64,000 nt of DNA. Source: Beverwykella pulmonaria (lineage: Eukaryota > Ascomycota > Dothideomycetes > Pleosporales > Melanommataceae). Of the stretch, positions 57,171 through 64,000 are shown piece by piece (within the stretch, counting starts at the first letter, position 1; each line of letters starts with the position of its first letter). The stretch covers positions 435,667-499,666 of the forward strand of contig BCHH01000010.1 of NCBI GenBank assembly GCA_001599595.1. The letters are read 5' to 3'. The notes below the pieces were generated by a model that saw nothing but the letters and a program-made list of their open reading frames with translations, was not told the DNA's origin and searched no databases. Position numbers and translations under genes: made by a program.

Positions 57171-58420
57171 GCACAACACGCCCGCGCCGGGATCTGATCG
57201 ACTGCTTCACGCCTTTTACATCACACCTTCGACTTCTATCCAATATTACGCTACAGTCTACGTTGCGTTTGAAGCATCTTCAGTCTGACCTACCTAGGCA
57301 GTACCGTGTTCTCCGACTTCAACAACTAGTATACTCTTCACACTTTTACGAAACTACATATTAGAGGCATCGTTCATATCCGACCACAATTTCTGCCCCA
57401 CCTTTCTCTCGGTTCAGATGCGAATCAAACCGCAGCGAGTAATGATTAATTTAGCGACGGCGTTTTGGAGGCTTACTTGTTGGCTTTTTACGCCATATAC
57501 CATATACATCTCCTTCTCGGCGAAAATACGTCAAGGCGTTGGGTTTCTTTTGTCCATATCGGGTGTCTGTGCTTCACATGTACATGCTTTATTATACATA
57601 TGATATGAGAATAAGGGAATGGATATCACGATATCGATGGTCTGAGACCTCAGCTATGCATTTATATACCTGCCTACGAGGTATGATAGCAACCGACATA
57701 ACAATGTGTTTTGTAGCAATGCGAATGTCCCTATGGATATTGTATCTGCAAATAATTACCATGTTACACAAACGTGACTCAACCGTGCTCTTGCACATGT
57801 GCAAGAGTTTGCTTTTTTGGTCTATTCATAACTCTTGGGAGTTTCGTACTCACCACTTTCCATTGTTTAATAAGCATAGTTAACGAGTTGAATTGAGGCA
57901 TATGAACGGCAAAGGGAACGGATATACGTTGGCAAGTTGAATTTGCTAATCACGTTTTGGTGTATGATGCTTGCCTAATAATCCATTCTGCAAGGTCGTT
58001 TCCCAGCAAGCATTTGTTTTCCTGCTCGCAAACCTACGTACAGTGCTAAAGCATGGCTTCTCGGATAGAACAACCGGAATGCATCAAGATATCTGCCCTA
58101 AATCTAGACCTAGTCGCAGAGCGAGGGGAATGAATCATGTCCTTCTGTCCTGCTGTATTTAACTAAGAGTCGTGTTGCTACTAATTGTAGAATCTACGAT
58201 GGTGTTTTTGATGCCTGAGCCCGAGTCCTGAGCTGGATAATTAATTAGCGTACATTCCTCCCTGTGCCACGCACACACAAAAATCAAAGTTAGATCCGGC
58301 GCCCTTCTACGAATACGCCGCCCTTCCACCAAGCCGGGTAAGGACGGTTGTCTATACCTGATCTGTGTGCTGTATATAGTTATTTTAATTCTCAAACCAC
58401 TCCATCGATCACAAAAATTG
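57171..58420. other. Intergenic upstream of tRNA-Cys
   Basis: AT-richer segment of about 1.25 kb. Only short unsupported frames. A near-perfect 13-bp inverted pair TGCTCTTGCACATGTGCAAGAG surrounds 57787-57808 (core CTTGCACATGTGCAAG). Confidence 0.5.
57790..57808. repeat. Short perfect palindrome
   Basis: CTCTTGCACATGTGCAAGAG is self-complementary. It lies in the AT-rich spacer 3' of the carbohydrate-binding-like gene and could act as a hairpin in a transcript; no T-run follows directly. Confidence 0.55.
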
Positions 58421-58557
58421 GGGCCGGTAACTCAGTGGTAGAGTGGAAGACTGCAGTTCTCATTTCAGCTTTCTTTAAGTCACCGGTTCGAGTAAGTCAT
58501 TACTTGAGAGACACGCAACATGACATGTTCTAATTGAAGCAGCTCCGGTTCGGCCCT
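58421..58557 (+). tRNA. tRNA-Cys(GCA) with two interruptions
   Basis: A complete cloverleaf forms if two inserts are removed. Acceptor GGGCCGG (58421-58427) pairs with TCGGCCC (58550-58556), one G-T; T8 and A9 are present. D arm: ACTC / GAGT around AGTGGTA. Anticodon stem: GAAGA (58447-58451 region) with TCTTT after a 14-nt insert following CTGCAG; the anticodon is GCA (Cys) with T33. The variable loop is AAGTC. T stem: ACCGG (58482-58486) and CCGGT (58545-58549), perfect. The T loop TTCGA is cut after 58491 by 58492-58542 and resumes with CT. Base 73 is T (58557), the known cysteine identity base. The first insert sits at the canonical tRNA intron position; the second is not canonical and splits the B box. 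The gene may be functional with an unusual intron, or be an interrupted pseudogene. Confidence 0.78.
58492..58542 (+). other. 51-nt spliceosomal-like insertion in the tRNA T loop
   Basis: Begins GTAAGT, contains TTCTAATTG about nine bases before the end, and ends GCAG: the three signals of a fungal mRNA intron. Removing it leaves a seven-base T loop (TTCGACT). Boundaries can slide by one base (TAAGT...GCAGC) and still leave a valid loop. It also contains AAGTCATTACTT and AACATGACATGTT hairpins. Confidence 0.65.
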
Positions 58558-58563
58558 GTCAAA

Positions 58564-58570
58564 TTTTTTT
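58564..58570 (+). terminator. RNA polymerase III terminator T7
   Basis: Seven consecutive T residues begin six bases after the tRNA discriminator base, at the expected distance for Pol III termination. Confidence 0.8.
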
Positions 58571-58841
58571 GGAGGTTTGTAAGAGAAAGGCCAGGAGAAA
58601 AAGTGACTGATAGGTATAAATAACTATTGCAAGATCTGTGTTGTATCTGCTTTTTTACTTTCCGCGCCTCTACTTGCAGCAATCTCTATATAGCTGCACA
58701 ACTAAGGGCTAGGCTTTTTGTGACAAGGGCGTTCAGACACGTCTATTTTCTATGGTTACGCCAGACCTGTTGCCCTTCTACTGTGCTACAAAGTCTTGTA
58801 TGCACGTAGCTCGGCCTCAACCCAAATTTTTGCTCACTCTA

Positions 58842-60706
58842 CTACCTTAGTGAAATGCCTTCATCCGCGCCACCATCCGCAGCCCCTTCATCGTCAAATC
58901 CCGCTTCCTCGCCGTCGCCATCATCTTCACCAAGTGCAAAGCGCATAAACTTTTCGTTCTTCGCCTCCGCTGTTCACATGTTAACACCCAGTCTCGGGGT
59001 TGTTGAAGAATCAGGATGGAAATAAAATCGGAAGACTTACTTCCCCACTCGACGACCTGTCCATCTTGAACCTCGCAGTCTTTAAGCACCGTCTTATCGT
59101 CGCCCTTGGACGGGCCTCCCTCAATCTTGCACCGTCGACCTAGAATGCAGTCTGTGAGTTGTGCGTTGGGTCCCACTTCGACATTATCCATCAATAAGCA
59201 TCGTAGCAGCCGTGCGCCCTCGCTGATCTTGCAATTCGCACCGATAACCGACTCTTTGATGTTGCATTTCTCCTCTACGATGACGTTGTCGGCGAGCAGC
59301 GAGTTCTCGGCTTCGACACGGCACTTTTTAGGAATCATGCGCTTATGTGCTACCTTTGCTTGGTGCGCGAAGGGAGACGCAGCGTCTTTGCCTACTTCTT
59401 CGATGGAAGGGAGTTTGGCGAGGCGGAGAGATACGGTGAGGAGGAGGTGGGCGGTGTCGACTCGCCGGATGAGGGGCTCGGTCGGCGCTGAGGGCTGGAC
59501 GTATGCTAATATGGGAGGAACTGTCAGTTTCGCTTTGGAGGCGATTGATTTGGCGGCGTGCTGTGGGAGATTAGAATGTGCGACTCTTGACGCGAGCAGC
59601 GTTGGCGCTGCCTCAGCGCTGTCTTGCCCGCCGACCCATGTTGTGCTGTATCTTGACACATCGATTTCGTCCTCGACCACCTGGGATCCAGAGTCGCTTT
59701 CTGAGCTCTCTGGGCCATGCAAAATCTCTCGGAGACCAAGTTTGTCGCCCAGTCCGTGTTGCCATCCTGCCTTTGCCCACCAACCCAGCACTTCCTCGCT
59801 AACGCTTTCGAATGCTTCATTCTTCTTGATCATCTCGATGACCCAGTACGGGAAGAAGTAGATGTGAGCATCGCGGTGTGTACTGAGCATCTTTATGCGG
59901 CCGTGCTTTCGAATGAGTGAATGCCGAATGGGGAGACACTTCTTCGACTCTGTGATGTCGTTCAAGGTATCCGTTGGCACGGAGTAGACGAGGTTCGATA
60001 TGTTGAGTCGCAACGAGTCGGCAGGCGGGGGCACAATCGGAGTCGGAAGCGGTGTTGTTGCGATGAAGTCGGTCTCTTCACCCTTTACACTGCCTTCACT
60101 TTTCGTTTGGTACCACACTCCGAGCCCCCCCCTCCGGCCCAGTCTCTCACCGCCCACGCCTAGTGGCAGCTTCCCCGCACTCCTCATGCCCCCGCTGGCT
60201 GCCCCGAGTCCCGCTTCCTGGACCATCCACGCGTCGAGCAATGCTGTGCCGTCCAATTCGCAGACGATGTCGCAAGGGAGGACGATAAAGTCGCCTGTTA
60301 TGGCCGATTGAACCTCTGGTAGTCGAAAGAGCTCGCCGGTTCCTGTCTCGTGCGTCAGGTCCTTCGGCGCAAGGACGGTAGGCTTCGGCGCGGGCAGCGA
60401 CGTGAGGTGAGGATTCTGTGACATGGCGGCTTCTATGACCTTGAGCGATTCGGGAGGCGTTACGATTGTGATGTCTGTTCATCCGTCCTGTTAGCGTACG
60501 AAGCGCACCGCAAAGTGGGTTCCCATGCCTGTGACTCCCATGCGGTAGCACCATTCCAGCGGATACCAGACCATGGGCCGGTTCGCAATCGGCAGGAGGG
60601 CTTTCGGCGTGTCTTGCGGCGCGGAAGTAAAGGTGCTGAAGGAAGCCCCAGGCCCGCACAGGATGAGCGCCTGGAAACCCGGCGTGGGCAAGGTAGCGTG
60701 AGGCAT
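58842..60706 (-). CDS. GCD1: Translation initiation factor eIF2B subunit gamma
   Basis: Model: complement(join(58842..58969, 59041..60474, 60529..60706)), 579 residues, the usual size in filamentous fungi. The nucleotidyltransferase-like N-terminus reads FQALILCGPG, then DTPKALLPIANRPMVWYPLE, WCYRMGVT / DITIVTPPESLKVIEAAM, LTHETGTGELFRLPEVQSA and DFIVLPCDIVCELDGT. The C-terminal left-handed beta-helix repeats are NSLLADNVIVEEKCNIKESV, IGANCKISEGARLLRCL and NVEVGPNAQLTDCILGRRCK. The acidic tail comes from the last exon (FALGEDDGDGEEAGFDDEG). eIF2B is the GEF that recharges eIF2 with GTP and is the target of the integrated stress (Gcn2) response. Intron 1 (60475-60528) has a GC donor (ACAG/GCATGG); no GT donor gives the conserved VTDITIV join. 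Confidence 0.93.
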
Positions 60707-61059
60707 GGTGCCTGTGAGAGCGAATCTTTTTGTGGGCCCAATTGGGTAGTATTTGATCGTATTAGTCTGCTGGCCAACAGCAAGCGCGTTATTGAGCAAT
60801 TCGGGTTCTTTGCAGGACAAGCAGGCAGATTGTGGGGGTGGATGTGGTAGAGTCAACAGCCCCGCCAAACCTTTACCACAGCAATGACTCGTCGCGATTC
60901 CTCGGCTGCACGTGCCTCGTTGGAACGACAGGGGCAGCTCCCAGCCACTCATTCACAACAACACCAGCCGCTCTCCGCACGACGCTGCCGCTCTCACACA
61001 CACCCCTTCCTACGAACACGTCCAAAGACCAGGACATGAATTGAGGCTCGCCGCCAAAT
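60707..61059. promoter_or_regulatory. Bidirectional promoter, GCD1 / PEX22
   Basis: 353 bases between two outward-facing start codons, short enough that control elements must be close or shared. No named motif was identified. Confidence 0.5.
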
Positions 61060-62388
61060 ATGTCCTTCTCCTACGACCGCTACGACCGCCGCCAGTCCTC
61101 CTCTTCCAGCCGCCGCACCACCTTCGGCTACTGGGTTCCCCTAATCCTCACCGTCACTGTCGCAACCGCCGGCGCGGTAGCCTGGGTGTGGAGCGAGCGA
61201 CGCGACGACGACGACGATTCAGACGATGCAGACCTGAGCTATGGCGAGGACGGGAAGGCGCCCGCGCGCGACGGTAGCATGTCGCAGGGCGTGGTGCGCG
61301 AAGACGAGGGCCTCATGTCGCGTGTGCACGGCGTGCTGCGACGGACCCCGAGTCCGCAGCAGCTCTTCGACACGGTGAGCAAGAGGACCGTGGCAGGTGT
61401 TGCGGCGGCGAGCGCCGCAGCGGGCGCCGCCCTGGCCTCCATCCGCGAGGAGGATCGAGACGACTTTGGCGACCACAACCGATGGTCTGAGGAGGCTGCG
61501 CTGAGACGCCAGGTTCAAGCGCAGTCTTCGCAGAGCGCGGGTGCTGTGGACACGCAGACAAAGTCCTTTGTCGCCTCAGTGCGGGGCGGTCCGCAACACA
61601 CGGGCCGGAGGAAGACGGTCGCCATTGTTGTGTCTGCCGAGTCGTTGATGGACAATCCGCACGAAGACGATGCCAGCTACCGCTCAGAAAACGCCGTAAG
61701 TCTGTATACATGGCCGACTTGCCTGCCAGCTAACACAGCCCAGACCATCCTTTCCCACCTCCCCAACACCGACTTCAGCAAGACCAACCTCTTCGTCCTC
61801 GTGTACTCTCCCTCCCTTCGATCCCGACCAAACTCACGCACGGGCGGCGCCTCCCTCGGGTCCTCCTACTCGGCCATTTCCACGCCAGCACACACTCCGG
61901 GCGACGAGCTCAAGACCCTCGAGCCACACCCCGAGGACACTATATACACCCCAGCGCTCTCCGCGCGCAGCTCTGACAACGTGCTCTGGAACACCCTCCA
62001 CGCGCAAGCCCTCCGACTGGTCGAGAATCCCGCCATGGTCATGCCATTCACAACGCCCACTGGCCATGTACATATGCTCAAGCATCTCGGACCGGATCTT
62101 GTATACATCGTCGATGCGCTCAGCGGTAACAACGGTGCCAATGTCGAAGAGGTGAAGCGATGGGTAGGACAGACCATTGTCGTTGTGGGTAGCGACGGCA
62201 CAGGACTTGGAGGGCTGGTAGACACCGACGACGAGGGCCCGGTCTCTAAGTCAAAATCAGAACATACTGGGCACCCATCGAGATGGTGGGAGGATTCGAA
62301 TATGGTCGGACTAGGAAAAGGTGTAGAGATTGTTGATGCTTCACGGTTTGAGGACGATTTTGAACGGAGAGTAGGCGGAAGGGAGTAA
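61060..62388 (+). CDS. PEX22: Peroxin 22-like protein
   Basis: Model: join(61060..61695, 61744..62388), 426 residues. The N-terminus (MSFSYDRYDRRQSSSSSRR then YWVPLILTVTVATAGAVAWV) is a short tail plus one membrane anchor followed by an acidic stretch, as in filamentous-fungal Pex22. The soluble domain includes KTVAIVVSAESLMDN, TILSHLPNTDFSKTNLFVLV, VLWNTLHAQALRLVENPAMV, MPFTTPTGHVHMLKHLGPD and YIVDALSGNNG. Pex22 anchors the ubiquitin-conjugating enzyme Pex4 on the peroxisome for Pex5 recycling. The 48-nt intron 61696-61743 (GTAAGT, GCTAACAC branch, CAG) is a multiple of three and stop-free, so an unspliced frame exists; removing 16 residues joins SENA to TILSHLP, consistent with the family. 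Confidence 0.82.
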   Translation: MSFSYDRYDRRQSSSSSRRTTFGYWVPLILTVTVATAGAVAWVWSERRDDDDDSDDADLSYGEDGKAPARDGSMSQGVVREDEGLMSRVHGVLRRTPSPQQLFDTVSKRTVAGVAAASAAAGAALASIREEDRDDFGDHNRWSEEAALRRQVQAQSSQSAGAVDTQTKSFVASVRGGPQHTGRRKTVAIVVSAESLMDNPHEDDASYRSENAVSLYTWPTCLPANTAQTILSHLPNTDFSKTNLFVLVYSPSLRSRPNSRTGGASLGSSYSAISTPAHTPGDELKTLEPHPEDTIYTPALSARSSDNVLWNTLHAQALRLVENPAMVMPFTTPTGHVHMLKHLGPDLVYIVDALSGNNGANVEEVKRWVGQTIVVVGSDGTGLGGLVDTDDEGPVSKSKSEHTGHPSRWWEDSNMVGLGKGVEIVDASRFEDDFERRVGGRE

Positions 62389-63808
62389 GCCGTTTGGAGT
62401 TTTTGGGAGCGAGACCCTTCGGGGATGCGTTTGTAACGAAACATGAAATACTACCCCTGTATATGTCTTTCGATGAGATGAACACTGCTGAGCGAGACAG
62501 GACGAATCATGAGTCAAAGAGAAATGTCTGTGCAAATGAGTACCACCACCACTACTACATAGTGGTGGTATCCCTATCATCCCTCGTATCCCTTCACTGA
62601 ATCACCATTTCACAGCGCACACACTTTTACGCAAATGTTTCTTCTATACCTGTCTAAATCCGCCCTACGTTTCTTGTTAGCCTCTTCAACTCCAATTCCC
62701 TTAATCCAGACAACAAGTTGATCAGGCAACTGTTTTAGAGGCGACACGTGGAATAGACGTTTCCCCTCTTATAAACCTCGGCACTTTAACGCACGCCAGG
62801 CATACTACCACCCACTATGGCGTCGCGCCACTGCCGCCTCTCCACAAGGTCCGCCGAAGACCTAGTATTGAAAGGCATGCTCGACGTTCAGCCGTATCCT
62901 CCTCAACCCGAGTTTCGTATCCCAACCGCCCTCACACCATAAAGTCCCCTTCAGTCAGTCAGCTATCTCTCACTTTCAGCGCACTATCCTCCAACACCCC
63001 CACACTCCCACACTCTCCCTCTGCTCAGACGATTCTCTTTGGCGAATGGTTTGGCGCCGTAGCAATGTTTACAATTCATACTTTCACGGCTACGCTCGGT
63101 GCGCAAATACGGACCGCGGACTCGATACAAGAGTATATAGCTGATGTGCTTCGCCAATGACACAGCACTGCATCATGAATGTCCCAAGATGCCTCAAGAT
63201 GACATTCCGGGCAGGAAATGGTCGATTGCATTTGCGCCGGGGTTGCTAGCGGCAGGGAATGGGTGGCTGTCTTCGCCGTTCCGTCGGTATCCGAGTTCGT
63301 CTGGAATCCCTAGCCGGAAGGGAAGCGTGTGACAGATGACCATGGAGAAAAGTGGTTTGTCGAGTATCTAAGAGGTTTGGTAGGGAGAGGAGGTTGAGGC
63401 CGGTTAAGGAGACGAAGATTGGGGATGAGAGGCATAAGAAGTTGTTTGAGGTGGTGCAGCGGGTGGTTTGGATGGATGGGGAGTGGGGTTTTCTTGTGGC
63501 GGATTGGAGGGGTGAGGGGTGAAGAGGGGGGGTTTAGGTGTTGGACTATTGGGGAAATGGGAGGGCTGTGTGAAATCTAGATGTATTTATTTGGTCCGAT
63601 TAGTTTATAGGGCAAGGGTGGGGTCTGCAATGCTGTATAGCTCCTTGTCTATTTGGGTTCACAAAGGTTTTGGTGTTTTGTATTGTTAGAATCAGGCTTG
63701 GGGAGTGGAAGATCATATATTCATATTAGCATTCTAATCAACTTTTTTATATCTTCTCTCACACTATCTCCGCATCTCCAAGCAACACCTTTCCATCTCC
63801 ATTCCCCT
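62389..63808. other. 1.4-kb region with possible unannotated or broken gene
   Basis: Several coding-like stretches lie in different plus-strand frames: ATG 62817 onward (about 41 codons), 63029-63160 (FGEWFGAVAMFTIHTF, ADSIQEYIADVLRQ), 63190-63330 (GRKWSIAFAPGLLAAGNGWL), and about 63400-63522 (KETKIGDERHKKLFEVVQ, WMDGEWGFLVADW). A TATA-like TATAAA occurs near 62770. I could not assemble an unbroken exon model. This is either a multi-exon gene I cannot resolve or a pseudogene. Confidence 0.3.
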
Positions 63809-63997
63809 CTACTTCCTCGCCCCCAAACCCAGTTCATTCTCCACCGCATCACTGTTCTTCATCTCTGCTAGCCCGGCCAACCCGTCCTTCTGCCTCTTCC
63901 GATGCGTCTCCCCATCATGATGACGCTCCGCGGAACTCATCCCCAAAACCGGTTTCCCGAGCCCCTTGTCGACGTCCGCAGATGTGGCGCCTGTCAT
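63809..63997 (-). CDS. Small hydrophilic protein, 62 residues or 3' exon of a longer gene
   Basis: Open frame on the minus strand with an ATG three bases from the window edge. It reads MTGATSADVDKGLGKP, then GMSSAERHHDGETHRKRQ and a Gly/Lys-rich end. Highly charged with no hydrophobic segment, it resembles the short Gly/His/Lys-rich stress-associated hypothetical proteins common in these fungi. Because the window ends here, the ATG could be internal and the true start further right. Function unknown. Confidence 0.5.
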   Translation of the reverse strand: MTGATSADVDKGLGKPVLGMSSAERHHDGETHRKRQKDGLAGLAEMKNSDAVENELGLGARK

Positions 63998-64000
63998 TGT

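Noticed and set aside
1..64000. CRISPR arrays, bacterial operons, rRNA genes, prophage
   Set aside because: None seen; introns and gene families show nuclear fungal DNA.

Overview
This is nuclear DNA of a filamentous ascomycete (Pezizomycotina, probably Dothideomycetes). The evidence is GT-AG introns of mostly 43-70 bp with CTAAC/CTGAC-like branch sites, a HET/NB-ARC/TPR incompatibility-type receptor, a Zn(II)2Cys6 regulator whose intron splits the zinc cluster, a GH125 mannosidase, a PhiA-like secreted protein, and clearly fungal orthologues of delta-COP, eIF2B gamma, Apc4, uL2 and Pex22. Taxonomy below class is not resolvable by eye. I rebuilt exon models by hand from reading frame, splice sites and family conservation. 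Coordinates are 1-based in the window, and spliced genes carry their exon lists in the evidence field.

Region by region. 1-9.5 kb is accessory: a decayed Tc1/mariner transposase (minus strand, cut by the window start), then a HET-NB-ARC-TPR receptor gene whose nearly identical 42-residue TPR units are interrupted by a 710-base assembly gap, then about 3.9 kb with no intact gene. 9.5-25.5 kb holds a P-loop sulfotransferase-like gene with a coding NGT minisatellite, a four-helix membrane protein, a PhoD-type phosphatase divergent from a TetX-like FAD monooxygenase, an uncharacterised LPRELR protein and a SUKH (Smi1/Knr4) protein. 26-45 kb is mainly housekeeping: a large F-box protein, delta-COP (RET2), an acidic protein with repeated IDY motifs, an eight-exon NIPA magnesium transporter, APC4 and ribosomal protein uL2/RPL8. 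45-64 kb holds a PhiA-like secreted protein, an 82-residue one-pass membrane protein, a Zn2Cys6 factor divergent from a GH125 exo-mannosidase, a protein with an N-terminal carbohydrate-binding-like domain, an interrupted tRNA-Cys, eIF2B gamma (GCD1) divergent from PEX22, and the start or fragment of a small hydrophilic protein at the right edge.

The genes do not form a biosynthetic cluster. Several pairs are divergent and may share promoters: RET2 with the acidic protein, phoD with the monooxygenase, GCD1 with PEX22, and the Zn2Cys6 factor with GH125.

The most unusual object is the tRNA-Cys(GCA) locus at 58421-58557. A full cloverleaf with the diagnostic U73 can be folded only if two insertions are removed: 14 nt at the canonical anticodon-loop intron site, and about 51 nt inside the T loop that carries GTAAGT, CTAAT and CAG like a spliceosomal intron and splits the internal B box. 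Other points of note are an initiator-ATG-only first exon, a GC-AG intron, and three frame-preserving introns or candidate introns that automatic gene calling would miss.
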